DNA of 64,000 bases. Source: Clostridia bacterium. Lineage in GTDB: Bacteria > Bacillota > Clostridia > Oscillospirales > Acutalibacteraceae. The number at the start of each line of letters is the position of its first letter. Within the stretch, counting starts at the first letter, position 1. The position numbers and the translations under genes were made by a program. The stretch spans positions 62,001 through 126,000 of the forward strand of contig JAFQEL010000024.1 of the NCBI GenBank assembly GCA_017399065.1. Direction: 5' to 3'. Below, piece by piece: positions 46,221-54,669 of the stretch. Under the pieces are notes generated by a model that saw nothing but the letters and a program-made list of their open reading frames with translations, did not search any database and was not told the origin of the DNA.

Positions 46221-46257
46221 GAAAGGCTTACACATCAGTTCGGTGTGTAAGCCTTTC
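46221..46257. terminator. Hairpin between convergent genes, probable terminator
   Basis: A 14-bp stem (GAAAGGCTTACACA, 46221-46234, with 46244-46257) has a 9-nt loop. T tracts after the stem are poor on both strands, so it may be a weak terminator or an mRNA-end stabiliser. Confidence 0.65.
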
Positions 46258-46271
46258 AAAATTATATTATA

Positions 46272-46722
46272 TTAAGCCGGAATAAAATAAAGAGAATAAC
46301 CACCTATACTTATAGGCAACGTTGGCTCTTCAGATCCATCATAATACTCTGTAGGAGCAACAGTTGCATACCCTGTAATACCATCAATCTTTATTTCATA
46401 ATCAGTACCTCTTGGTGTTTTCTGTTGCACCTTGTAACTTCCGCTGTATGTTTTATTATTGGTTGTATCGTTAACAGTAATTAATCCATCCTTAGCTATT
46501 AAAACAAGATCCACAATTTTTGCATTAGGATGAATATCATCAGTTTCTCCAACAGCAACAACAAATTCATCTTCATTTTGAGATATGTTTATATCGTTAT
46601 TCATAACTGCACGACTGCACGCATCTTCCACTCATAATCCTCAATAGCAAGCACATCAACATTACAAGCAGTCAAACTAAACAGAATTATAACAGTAATT
46701 AATAAGCACAGAATTTTTTCAA
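46272..46722 (-). pseudogene. Small lipoprotein gene broken by two frame disruptions
   Basis: The likely start is TTG 46722, with AAGGGG 7 bp upstream. A lipoprotein signal in another frame reads KILCLLITVIILFSLTAC (lipobox LTAC). Joining it to the start needs one extra A in a six-A run (46714-46719). The signal frame then ends at a stop after MRAVVQL because an 8-bp unit (46606-46613) is tandemly repeated (46614-46621). Removing one copy restores a single frame, MRAVMNNDINISQNEDEF, which continues to the stop at 46272 and ends GGYSLYFIPA. The mature part has about 120 residues and unknown function. It follows the GNAT gene. It could instead be a phase-variable gene caught in the off state. 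Confidence 0.7.
46606..46621. repeat. 8-bp tandem duplication inside the lipoprotein gene
   Basis: ACTGCACG occurs twice in direct tandem (46606-46613, 46614-46621). The unit is not a multiple of three, so the second copy shifts the reading frame. Confidence 0.9.
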
Positions 46723-46745
46723 AAGTAATCCCCTTTTAATAGATT

Positions 46746-47333
46746 TTATTTCGGGTCGTACATCATATAGTAATTATCTATGCCCTCTTTTTTCCAGTAA
46801 TCGTGCTTAATTACCTTGAAGCCAAGCTTCTCATAGAAATTCACATTATCTTTATCCTGTGCCTCAAGACCGAGTTTATAACCCTTTGCAGTAAGCTCTT
46901 CAATACCCTGCTTAATGAGTTTTGTTGCTATACCCTTTCCCTGATGCTCAGGTGCAACAAAAACGGGCGAAATAATATAAGTATTTTCCGGGAAAACCTT
47001 TACGTCAAGATGAGAATACGCCATAAGTGTTTTAAGGGTTTTCGGCCAGTAAAGCCAAAGGAAAAACCAGTTGGGATACATCAGAAAATCAAACACGTCA
47101 TACTCGTTATGTGCTTCACGCCACACGCATATACCTCGTTTCTCTTCATCAATATAAATAATATCTTCTCGGTTTGAGGTTGCAAGACGCTCTATCATAA
47201 AATGATAAACGAATCTTTTTCTGAAGTTTTCGTTTTTTGTGACATAAGCGTGTACGGGGTCGTTAACGTAAGCCTCAGCCGCCATACGTGCAAAATATTT
47301 GAGTGTTTTGTTATCCATAGTTTTTTGTTTCAT
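46746..47333 (-). CDS. GNAT-family N-acetyltransferase
   Basis: Acyl-CoA-dependent acetyltransferase of about 195 residues. The acetyl-CoA loop is VAPEHQGKGIATKLI (Q/R-x2-G-x-G/A) in the C-terminal half, followed by LGLEAQDKDNVNFYEKLGFKV, typical of motif B. The substrate is unknown. The open frame reaches 47426, but ATG 47333 is 6 bp after GGTG; ATG 47339 and ATG 47318 are alternatives. The upstream extension covers the promoter. The broken lipoprotein gene lies behind it on the same strand. Confidence 0.85.
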   Translation of the reverse strand: MKQKTMDNKTLKYFARMAAEAYVNDPVHAYVTKNENFRKRFVYHFMIERLATSNREDIIYIDEEKRGICVWREAHNEYDVFDFLMYPNWFFLWLYWPKTLKTLMAYSHLDVKVFPENTYIISPVFVAPEHQGKGIATKLIKQGIEELTAKGYKLGLEAQDKDNVNFYEKLGFKVIKHDYWKKEGIDNYYMMYDPK

Positions 47334-47349
47334 TTTCATCACCGTTTGT

Positions 47350-47378
47350 ACTATACCATAGATTATATCTAAAAACAA
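47350..47378 (-). promoter_or_regulatory. Sigma-A promoter for the GNAT gene
   Basis: TTGTTT (47373-47378), a 17-bp spacer and extended -10 TGGTATAGT (core 47350-47355) on the minus strand. Confidence 0.6.
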
Positions 47379-47488
47379 CAATAAACTTAATTTTCTCTTT
47401 ACATATGTAAATTTAATTGTTAGCATTTATATATAATATTTTGAAGTCAATGAGACAAAGCTATCGTATTTACTTAAACCAATCTGTG

Positions 47489-47497
47489 TGATATAAT
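47489..47497 (+). promoter_or_regulatory. Extended -10 promoter for the NUDIX operon
   Basis: TGATATAAT at 47489-47497, about 36 bp before the NUDIX ATG. The -35 (TTTACT, 17 bp upstream of the core) is weak. Confidence 0.6.
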
Positions 47498-47532
47498 TAG
47501 TTAAATATATATAAAAATTTTCGGAGAGTGTT

Positions 47533-47973
47533 ATGTATATGAAAGTTAATTTTTATGAAAATATAGATGACTCTTTATTGAAGTTTGCTGTCATCATTTC
47601 CAAACACAATGAGAAATGGGTATTTTGTAAACATAAAAACAGAAATACATATGAGGTTCCCGGTGGTCACAGGGAAAAAAATGAAACCATTCTGGAAACA
47701 GCAAAAAGAGAATTAAAAGAAGAAACAGGAGCGCTGGAATTTAGCATTTCACCAATATGTATCTATTCCGTTGTTGGCCAAAATATTGTAAATCAGTCAG
47801 GTGAAGAAACTTATGGTATGCTGTTTGCAGCAGATATTCAAACATTTGAAAATGAATTACATAGTGAGATGGAAAGCATATACTTGTTTGATGATTTACC
47901 AAGTGATTGGACATATCCACAGATTCAGCCAATACTAATTGATGAATATTTAAGAAGAGTTAAAATCGTTTAA
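47533..47973 (+). CDS. NUDIX hydrolase
   Basis: Protein of 146 residues with a full Nudix box GHREKNETILETAKRELKEETG (read in two parts: GHREKNE and AKRELKEETG, about residues 43-64). Nudix enzymes hydrolyse nucleoside diphosphates linked to another group. The substrate cannot be told; a nucleotide-sugar or housecleaning role would suit the location before a glycosidase-like gene. The ATG has GGAG 6 bp upstream; a second ATG is two codons on. Confidence 0.9.
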   Translation: MYMKVNFYENIDDSLLKFAVIISKHNEKWVFCKHKNRNTYEVPGGHREKNETILETAKRELKEETGALEFSISPICIYSVVGQNIVNQSGEETYGMLFAADIQTFENELHSEMESIYLFDDLPSDWTYPQIQPILIDEYLRRVKIV

Positions 47974-48000
47974 TTCCAATATAAAGGAGAAACAAATATT

Positions 48001-49947
48001 ATGCAAAGAAAAAGACAGGTACATCTTGATTTCCATACCAGTGAATTTGTGCCGGTAGGCAATAATTTTTCCAAAGAGCAGTTTCAAGCCGCATTAAAAG
48101 CAGGTCATGTCGATTCAATAACCGTTTTTTCAAAATGTCATCACGGCTGGTCATATCACCCGACAGAGGCTAATGAGATGCATCCTCAACTTAAATTTGA
48201 CTTACTCGGTGCACAGCTTGAGGCTTGCAAAGAAATAAATGTAAATGCACCCGTATACATTTCTGCAGGCTTTGATGAAAAGGATTTTTTGAGACACCCG
48301 GAATGGAGATATAAGCACTCACCCGACAAAGACGATAACGAGGAATACGAAAACGAAGCACACTTTCACCTGCTCTGCTTCAATACGGGTTACCTTGATA
48401 TACTGTGCAAACAGATTGAAGAGGTAATGGTTAAATACAACCCCTGCGGAATATTCCTTGATATTATATCACCGAAGGTTTGTTACTGTGAAAAATGTCA
48501 GACAGATATGAAGAATCTCGGTCTTGATATCGAGAATGAGGATGACAGGCAGAAATTTGCCAAAATGACGTTTTATAAGTATGCAGAGGCAACCAATAAT
48601 GCCGTAAGAAAACACAGTGATACAGCCACAATTTTCCATAACAGCGGTCATATACCTAAAGGCGACCATAACTTTATTAATTCAAACACACATCTTGAGC
48701 TTGAAAGTCTGCCAACCGGAGGCTGGGGTTATGACCACTTCCCGCTTTCTGCCGCTTATGTACGCACACTCGGCAATAAAGAATACCTTGGTATGACAGG
48801 TAAATTCCATCACAGCTGGGGTGAATTCGGCGGATTCAAGCATCCCAATGCATTGATTTATGAAACATCACTCAGTATCGCAAACGGTGCAGGTTGCTCA
48901 ATCGGTGACCAGATGCATCCTCTCAGCGAAATGAATATGGCGACCTACAGTCTTATCGGCAAAGCATATTCACTTATTGAGCAAAAAGAGCCTTGGATTA
49001 ACGGTGCCGTAAATGTTGCAGATATAGCCGTTCTCAGTGCCGAAGCTATTACAGGTGACCGTGATGTTAAAGCAGACACCGGTGCAAACAGAATGCTGCT
49101 TGAAGAAAACCTGCTCTATAATTTCATTGATGAAACAATGGATTTTTCTGCTTATAAGCTGCTCGTTCTGCCCGATGTTGAAATAACTTCAGACAAAACA
49201 ATAGAGAAAATCAAAGATTACATTTCAAAAGGCGGCAAGATAATCGCAAGTGCAAAATCACTTATCAAAAACGATAAATTCAGCATTGAAATCGGTGCCG
49301 AATATAAGGGCGAAAACGAATTTAACCCAACTTATCTTATACCCTGCTATGAAACTGCAAACGGTGTTACAGAGTATGTAATGCGTTGTAATTTTTATAA
49401 GTTTGATGCTGACGGTTGTGAATCTGTAGCCTTTATGCAAAACCCGTATTTTAACCGCACATTGGAACATTTTTGCTCACACACTCATACACCCAACAAC
49501 CCGGAAGAAAACTTTACAGGAGCATTTATAAACGGAAATATTGCATATATCGGTTGGGATATTTTCTCCGCTTATGCTGAACACGGTCACATCTGCTTCA
49601 AAGAGCTTTTCAGTGAAATTGTAAACAGAATGCTTGGCGATGATTTAACCGTAAAAGTTGATATACCCGACAGAGCTGTAGTTACATACACAAGGCAAGA
49701 AAAAGAAAAGAGAAACATTCTTCATCTGCTTTTTGCCCACACAACAGTACGCGGAAAAAACACCGAAGTAATCGAAGATACTGTTCCTCTTTTCAATGTA
49801 AAATGCTCTGTTAAATGCGCAAACAAACCTTCATCTATATCAACTGTACCTGACGGTGTAGAACTGGATTTCAATTACGCAAACGGATATGCAGAGTTTA
49901 TAGTACCCAAGGTTGATATTCATCAGATAGTAGAAATTTCCGAATAA
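48001..49947 (+). CDS. Glycoside-hydrolase-like protein (GHL6-type TIM barrel with GATase-like domain)
   Basis: Cytoplasmic protein of 648 residues. The N-terminal part (about 1-330) resembles the 'hypothetical glycosyl hydrolase 6' barrel: FSKCHHGWSYHPTEANEMHP, then NPCGIFLDIISPKVCYCEKC with a conserved Asp and a CxC/CxxC cluster. Residues about 345-430 look like a class I glutamine-amidotransferase-type beta-galactosidase trimerisation domain (YKLLVLPDVEITSDKTIEKI). The C-terminal part is beta-rich. It is likely to act on short oligosaccharides brought into the cell, but the activity is unproven. AAGGAG lies 11 bp before the ATG, 27 bp after the NUDIX gene. Confidence 0.75.
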   Translation: MQRKRQVHLDFHTSEFVPVGNNFSKEQFQAALKAGHVDSITVFSKCHHGWSYHPTEANEMHPQLKFDLLGAQLEACKEINVNAPVYISAGFDEKDFLRHPEWRYKHSPDKDDNEEYENEAHFHLLCFNTGYLDILCKQIEEVMVKYNPCGIFLDIISPKVCYCEKCQTDMKNLGLDIENEDDRQKFAKMTFYKYAEATNNAVRKHSDTATIFHNSGHIPKGDHNFINSNTHLELESLPTGGWGYDHFPLSAAYVRTLGNKEYLGMTGKFHHSWGEFGGFKHPNALIYETSLSIANGAGCSIGDQMHPLSEMNMATYSLIGKAYSLIEQKEPWINGAVNVADIAVLSAEAITGDRDVKADTGANRMLLEENLLYNFIDETMDFSAYKLLVLPDVEITSDKTIEKIKDYISKGGKIIASAKSLIKNDKFSIEIGAEYKGENEFNPTYLIPCYETANGVTEYVMRCNFYKFDADGCESVAFMQNPYFNRTLEHFCSHTHTPNNPEENFTGAFINGNIAYIGWDIFSAYAEHGHICFKELFSEIVNRMLGDDLTVKVDIPDRAVVTYTRQEKEKRNILHLLFAHTTVRGKNTEVIEDTVPLFNVKCSVKCANKPSSISTVPDGVELDFNYANGYAEFIVPKVDIHQIVEISE

Positions 49948-49965
49948 TAAAACTGAGGTAATAAA

Positions 49966-50709
49966 ATGAAACAGATAAACAAATCGATTATTTCAATTTT
50001 ACTTGCATTTACTATGATTACGAGTTGTTTCATTATTGCTTTTGCTGAAGAAAGCACAATATCACCCGAAGAAACAACCGAAACTGCAACCGAAGAAAGC
50101 TCGGAAAATCAGCCGGATGAACCTGCAACCGAACCGGAAATAACGGAGGCTGCAGATAAAAATAAAGATGACGTAATCGGTAAAATTTATCTTTGCTCAA
50201 GATGGAGCGGTATTACTACTACAGGACATCTGTGGGTTTATGTCCATAATACATCTGACGAGCCGATAACTGTCGGTTTACTTGAAGTTGCTCCCGACGA
50301 CGGTATATCAATGGCTACATTCGGCTTCACACGTTCAGACGGATTCGGTATTTACTATAATATGGAAACCTACCGAAATGATAAATATTGTGATGAAAGC
50401 TGTATTTCACTTTGTGATGACCTGACGGTATCCGAGCTTGAAAAGGTAAATAAAAAACTCCTCACTTCAAATCAATGGAACCCGTTTATAAACTGTGTAT
50501 TTTTTGCATGCTCAATATGGAATACAGCAGGTAATACATTCATTATGCCTTTCACATATCCCCCGATTACCCGTCTTATTATCAAGACGGCTGGCGGAAC
50601 AGAAACCTGCATAATGGTACACCAGCCGGCTGAAAACACATTCAAACAAAGAGGATTCGGCAACAACTCTTATCTTGACCCGTTAAGTGAAAAATCACTC
50701 GCAAAATAA
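49966..50709 (+). CDS. Secreted protein with possible permuted NlpC/LRAT-like cysteine domain
   Basis: Protein of 247 residues. A signal peptide (about 1-28) ends FIIAFA-EE. A Thr/Glu/Pro-rich linker follows (29-65) and then a domain of about 180 residues. The motif TTTGHLWVYVHN (about 84) and later FINCVFFACSIWNTAGN (about 173) have the order His-then-Cys seen in circularly permuted papain-like proteins. No family is recognised with certainty, and it could be non-enzymatic. The ATG has GAGG 7 bp upstream, 18 bp after the GH-like gene, so the protein may act outside on the same carbohydrate or wall target. Confidence 0.6.
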   Translation: MKQINKSIISILLAFTMITSCFIIAFAEESTISPEETTETATEESSENQPDEPATEPEITEAADKNKDDVIGKIYLCSRWSGITTTGHLWVYVHNTSDEPITVGLLEVAPDDGISMATFGFTRSDGFGIYYNMETYRNDKYCDESCISLCDDLTVSELEKVNKKLLTSNQWNPFINCVFFACSIWNTAGNTFIMPFTYPPITRLIIKTAGGTETCIMVHQPAENTFKQRGFGNNSYLDPLSEKSLAK

Positions 50710-50712
50710 ACA

Positions 50713-50744
50713 AAGGCTATGCAGTTTAATTTCTGCATAGCCTT
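50713..50744. terminator. Two-way rho-independent terminator
   Basis: A 12-bp stem (AAGGCTATGCAG, 50713-50724, with 50733-50744) has an 8-nt loop. A T tract follows on the plus strand (50749-50754), and it ends the NUDIX operon and the convergent GPH symporter gene. Confidence 0.85.
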
Positions 50745-50752
50745 AAACTTTT

Positions 50753-52195
50753 TTAATTTGCTGTTATCTCACGTAATTTTCTTAAATCATCATACATTAC
50801 TTCAAGCTTATCTTTTTTAAGCGGATAAATCTTGAAAAGTATAAATACAAGTGTATATACAATAGCAGGAATTATTGTGCAGACAAAGAGTATACCCTCA
50901 CCTACTCCTTCAACATATCCTGCAGAACCGTGAACAGCACCGTTATAGCCTGCAACAGCACCGAGAAGCTTCATTCCTCCGACATCGGCAAGCGTCTGTC
51001 CAAGCTTACGACAGAATGTATAAACAGCGTAAATAGCACTCTCACTGCGAATTCCGGTCTTAAATTCCTGATAATCAATAACATCGGTAATAATAGCCCA
51101 GTTGGTAATGCTTACAAACGAATATCCGAATCCTGTAATGAACATAAATATCATAAACACAACCGGACCTGTTGTAAGTCTGTCACAATGAGGAACAATA
51201 AAGAACATAAGTATTGACGCAAGTGCAGCAAAGAATGTTCCGACAGAACAAAGCTCCTGCTTGCCGTACTTTTTAACAAGCTTCGGCATAAACAGAATCA
51301 TTATTGCCATAGGAAGATAATTGGCAACCGTACCTATAATAGACAAATCAGTATTTTCAAAGTAATTTTTATATAGGTACTGATTTAATGAGCCGAACTG
51401 AAGCTGACCGCTTATAAGTATTCCCGAAACAGCAGCTACAACAAAAGGCTTACTTTTAATCATTCCAAGGTAAGTCTTTTTCATATCAACCTTCGGCTCT
51501 TCCTCTGAAGCTACTCTTTCTTTAGTAGTACCGTAACAGAAGAAATAGAAGATAATTGAAAGAACACCCATTATTAGACCAAAATTCATCATACCACCGG
51601 CATCTGCAGCTTTTACTGCATTACCCTCACTGTTTGTGCCGGTAACTGTATAAATAATCATTGGGCCAATAAGAAGAGGTATTGCACCGCCAAGACCTGC
51701 ACCTACAGAGCGGAATGTAGACAGTAATGTTCGACCATCGGGGTCATCGGTGATAACTGAAGCCAATGAGCCGTAAGGAATATTCATAGCAGTATATAAC
51801 ATACCGAATGCTATATATGATATGTACATAAGTGCAGTAACCATACTCTCACTCTGGGTAAAATCTCTGAAATTAACAAAACAAAGAATTGAAGAAATGC
51901 CGAGCGGTATTGCACACCATTTAAGATATGGTCTGAATTTACCTTGTTTACCAGGCTTCTTTTTTGCTACTATTGCTCCCCACATAGGATCATTAACAGC
52001 ATCCCAAAGCCTTGAAATGAGCAATAATGTCATAATTTTATTTTCGGCAACTTTAAGAACATCGGTATAAAAAACCTTGAGATATGACGAAACATATGTC
52101 AACACAAACAGATTTGCTGCATCTCCGAATGCATAACCGAGTCCGTCTTTAAAACCTATTTTATTCGGATGAGTGAACTCTCGTCTTTTTTCCAT
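50753..52195 (-). CDS. GPH-family (MelB-like) sugar:cation symporter
   Basis: Membrane carrier of 480 residues with about 12 helices, of the glycoside-pentoside-hexuronide:cation family. The N-terminal KDGLGYAFGDAANLF and the loop SRLWDAVNDPMWGAIV (cation-site Asp residues) are diagnostic. The sugar is not predictable; the nearby GH-like and alpha-galactosidase-like genes make a galactoside or plant oligosaccharide reasonable. The ATG has GGAGGGG upstream. Its promoter region carries a palindrome and direct repeats, so it is probably substrate-regulated. Confidence 0.9.
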   Translation of the reverse strand: MEKRREFTHPNKIGFKDGLGYAFGDAANLFVLTYVSSYLKVFYTDVLKVAENKIMTLLLISRLWDAVNDPMWGAIVAKKKPGKQGKFRPYLKWCAIPLGISSILCFVNFRDFTQSESMVTALMYISYIAFGMLYTAMNIPYGSLASVITDDPDGRTLLSTFRSVGAGLGGAIPLLIGPMIIYTVTGTNSEGNAVKAADAGGMMNFGLIMGVLSIIFYFFCYGTTKERVASEEEPKVDMKKTYLGMIKSKPFVVAAVSGILISGQLQFGSLNQYLYKNYFENTDLSIIGTVANYLPMAIMILFMPKLVKKYGKQELCSVGTFFAALASILMFFIVPHCDRLTTGPVVFMIFMFITGFGYSFVSITNWAIITDVIDYQEFKTGIRSESAIYAVYTFCRKLGQTLADVGGMKLLGAVAGYNGAVHGSAGYVEGVGEGILFVCTIIPAIVYTLVFILFKIYPLKKDKLEVMYDDLRKLREITAN

Positions 52196-52216
52196 ATTTA
52201 TCCCCTCCTGCCAAAT

Positions 52217-52245
52217 ATATTAACACTTTGTTAACAATTAGTCAA
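52217..52245 (-). promoter_or_regulatory. Sigma-A promoter for the GPH symporter gene
   Basis: TTGACT (52240-52245), a 17-bp spacer and extended -10 TGTTAATAT (core 52217-52222) on the minus strand. A 10-bp palindrome lies in the spacer. Confidence 0.8.
52228..52237. promoter_or_regulatory. Candidate operator palindrome in the symporter promoter
   Basis: TTGTTAACAA is a perfect 10-bp palindrome between the -35 and -10, where a bound repressor would block RNA polymerase. It is short and could be chance. Confidence 0.35.
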
Positions 52246-52248
52246 GGC

Positions 52249-52268
52249 TTATGAATAATTTATGAATA
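52249..52268. repeat. Two 9-bp direct repeats next to the symporter -35
   Basis: TTATGAATA occurs at 52249-52257 and 52260-52268, 11 bp apart start to start, about one helical turn. The repeats lie directly upstream of the -35 (52245), the place and spacing used by AraC-type activators. Confidence 0.5.
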
Positions 52269-52320
52269 GACTTCTCAATCTACCTGTTTATCTTTTAAAA
52301 AATAATTTTTTGTTCATTAT

Positions 52321-52992
52321 TTACCAAATAAATGGAACCAATCTGTATTTTACTTTTTGTTTGTATTCTTTATATCCCTTAAGTTCCTTTTCAAGTAATT
52401 TTTCTTCATCCTTAATACGAATTGAAATCAAAAACGGATAAATAAGAAATACGGCAAAAGAAATAAGCGAACCAAGAACAAGCGGCATGGAAAGAAACAG
52501 AAGAATTGTTGCACTGTACATCGGATGTCTTACTATGCCGTAAAGCCCTGTATCAATCACCTTCTGGTTTTTCTGTACTTCAATTGTACGTGAAAGGTAT
52601 GTGTTTTCACGCATAACCTCTGCGTAAAGTAAATATGCAACAAGAAAAACTATTGCAGCAGTTATAACTACACCAAAAGGCAACTGAAACCATTTGAAGC
52701 GAAAATCAAGTCCTGCAACAATAAAACCAACAAGAAACATCAGACCTGACAGTTTTACAACCAGCGTCTGTTCACATCTTTTTTCTTTTGTATCAAGTCT
52801 TTTCGCAAGCAAATCAGGATTTTTGAACATCATCACAATTCCAGCAAAAAACATAGGTATAAACAATATACCCATTAATATCCAACCATTTAAAAAATGT
52901 ATTGTGCCGGCAGGTAATAACACAAGCAACCCCACAAGTAAAACACCGCAAACAAACTTGATTATAGCTGAAATAAATAGTTTTACCGTCAT
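52321..52992 (-). CDS. Isoprenylcysteine methyltransferase (ICMT)-like membrane methyltransferase
   Basis: Membrane protein of 223 residues with about five helices. The C-terminal motif TGLYGIVRHPMYSATILLF (about 148-166) is the SAM-binding RHPxY core of the ICMT/phospholipid methyltransferase group, followed by KDEEKLLEKELKGYKEY. In bacteria the substrate is generally unknown (lipid or small molecule). The start overlaps the P-loop kinase stop by 4 bp, so it is coupled to that gene. Confidence 0.85.
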   Translation of the reverse strand: MTVKLFISAIIKFVCGVLLVGLLVLLPAGTIHFLNGWILMGILFIPMFFAGIVMMFKNPDLLAKRLDTKEKRCEQTLVVKLSGLMFLVGFIVAGLDFRFKWFQLPFGVVITAAIVFLVAYLLYAEVMRENTYLSRTIEVQKNQKVIDTGLYGIVRHPMYSATILLFLSMPLVLGSLISFAVFLIYPFLISIRIKDEEKLLEKELKGYKEYKQKVKYRLVPFIW

Positions 52993-53504
52993 AATGTTAC
53001 ACCTTCAAATGTATATTCATTATCAATAAGAACAAGTTTTACGTTGTTTTTCTGTGCAAATGCAAGATAATATAAATTATCTTCAACAACACTTTCTATA
53101 TCGAAGTCATCGTCAAGCCTTTTTTCTATAATGTCAGCATACTTCAGAATATCATCAAAATGTTTTCTGATATATTTCTCGCTCATAACCAAACAGTAAC
53201 AAGCAATATCTATCAGATATTTACTCTCAAAACTCTTTTGCCAGTTACACGGAATATAACAACCTTCAACAATGAGATTCTGTTTATTTTCAATAGCCGT
53301 TTTAATAATTTCACTTACAATCGGCCACAGATAATCGGTAAGTTCTCTATCATCACTAATCGGTGTTAAATCAGTATTACCGCTTCTGATAAGCCCCATT
53401 TTAAGGTGGTCGATTGATAAATACGGATATTTATATTTTTCAAGCATTTTCTGTGCAAGATAAGTTTTACCTGTATGTGATGCACCTGTAATAAGAATAA
53501 CCAT
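52989..53504 (-). CDS. P-loop small-molecule kinase-like protein
   Basis: Protein of 171 residues. The N-terminus VILITGASHTGKTYLAQKM holds a Walker A loop (GASHTGKT). YLSIDHLKMGLIRSG and QNLIVEGCYIP follow, as in 2-phosphoglycerate kinase, shikimate/gluconate kinase or zeta-toxin-like folds. The substrate is not recognisable. It has AAGGTG before the ATG and is coupled to the ICMT-like gene. It could act on the same pathway or be unrelated. Confidence 0.7.
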   Translation of the reverse strand: MVILITGASHTGKTYLAQKMLEKYKYPYLSIDHLKMGLIRSGNTDLTPISDDRELTDYLWPIVSEIIKTAIENKQNLIVEGCYIPCNWQKSFESKYLIDIACYCLVMSEKYIRKHFDDILKYADIIEKRLDDDFDIESVVEDNLYYLAFAQKNNVKLVLIDNEYTFEGVTL

Positions 53505-53515
53505 TTATAAACACC

Positions 53516-54427
53516 TTAAGGGAGAATATTTCCTGCGGCAAGATAAATTTCATACCATTCTTCACGAGTAAGATTTATTTCACTTGCCTTTATGCAATCC
53601 GTCAGTCGTGTGAGATTTGTTGTACCGGTTACAGGCTGCATTTTTGCAGGATGACGTAAAATCCAAGCAAAAGCAACAGTAGTTTTTGAAACGCCGTATT
53701 TATCACCGATATTTTCAAGAGTTTTATTCACTTCAGGAAATTTTTCATTATCAATAAAACAACCTTCAAAGAAGCCGTACTGCATCGGTGACCAAGGCTG
53801 TATAGTAATTTTGTTAAGTCTGCAATAATCTAAAACTCCGCCGTCACGGTTAACTGCATAATCGTTGTACATATTGACATTAATTCCCGACTGAATCATA
53901 GGTGCGTGCATTACAGAAAACTGGAGTTGATTGACACAAAGGGGCATATCAAGCGCAGATTGAAGAAGCTGAATCTGATACGGATTCTGATTAGAAACGC
54001 CGAAATAACGTACTTTACCCGATGTTTTTAAATCATCAAATGCCTTGGCAACCTCTTCAGGCTCCATTAAAGCATCAGGTCTGTGAAGAAGAAGCACGTC
54101 AATATAATCTGTACCAAGTCTTTCAAGACTGCCGTTGACTGAATCAACAATATGTTCATAAGAAAAATCAAATCTGCCCTGTCTTATTCCGCATTTAGTC
54201 TGAATAAATATATCGTCTCTCATTGACGGAGTTATAGCTTTGCCGAAAACTGTTTCACTTTTACCGCCACCGTAAATATCTGCGTGGTCAAAAAAGTTTG
54301 CGCCGTTTGTAACAGCTGTATCAATAAAAGATGATACTTCTTTTTCATTCATATTGCTGATTCTCATACATCCGACCGCAACAGTCGGAACTTTTAAACC
54401 GGATTTTCCGAGCTCAATTTTATACAT
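53516..54427 (-). CDS. Aldo/keto reductase
   Basis: NADPH-dependent TIM-barrel reductase of 303 residues, of the YdhF-like group. The catalytic tetrad is visible: Asp in NFFDHADIYGGG, the Tyr beside it, Lys in FIQTKCGI and His in VLLLHRPD. The C-terminal cofactor region is VTGTTNLTRL. The open frame extends 34 codons, but ATG 54427 has AGAGGTG upstream and the family start MYKIELGKSGLKVP. It heads a three-gene run with the kinase-like and ICMT-like genes. Confidence 0.92.
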   Translation of the reverse strand: MYKIELGKSGLKVPTVAVGCMRISNMNEKEVSSFIDTAVTNGANFFDHADIYGGGKSETVFGKAITPSMRDDIFIQTKCGIRQGRFDFSYEHIVDSVNGSLERLGTDYIDVLLLHRPDALMEPEEVAKAFDDLKTSGKVRYFGVSNQNPYQIQLLQSALDMPLCVNQLQFSVMHAPMIQSGINVNMYNDYAVNRDGGVLDYCRLNKITIQPWSPMQYGFFEGCFIDNEKFPEVNKTLENIGDKYGVSKTTVAFAWILRHPAKMQPVTGTTNLTRLTDCIKASEINLTREEWYEIYLAAGNILP

Positions 54428-54460
54428 AGGTGCACCTCTCGTTTTTGCAATTTTGATTAA

Positions 54461-54488
54461 AGTATAGCATAAAAACACGAAAAAACAA
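54461..54488 (-). promoter_or_regulatory. Sigma-A promoter for the aldo/keto reductase operon
   Basis: TTGTTT (54483-54488), a 16-bp spacer and extended -10 TGCTATACT (core 54461-54466), about 34 bp before the ATG on the minus strand. Confidence 0.65.
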
Positions 54489-54582
54489 CTTGATTTTTTG
54501 ATATATTGAGAAAAAATAATCCGCTGCAAATTATGAATATTTTATTAAAAACATAGTTTAAAATTATTAATTTTTATAGGGC

Positions 54583-54611
54583 TTGCATAATTAATAAAAA
54601 TATTGTATAAT
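54583..54611 (+). promoter_or_regulatory. Sigma-A promoter for the TAXI-TRAP operon
   Basis: TTGCAT (54583-54588), a 17-bp spacer and TATAAT (54606-54611). The leader is about 50 nt and holds a 7-bp stem (TTTCCGC 54622-54628 with GCGGAAA 54645-54651) just before the ribosome site. Confidence 0.75.
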
Positions 54612-54669
54612 AATAACAACATTTCCGCGCAATACAAATGAAAAGCGGAAAAATAACAGGAGGTAAACC

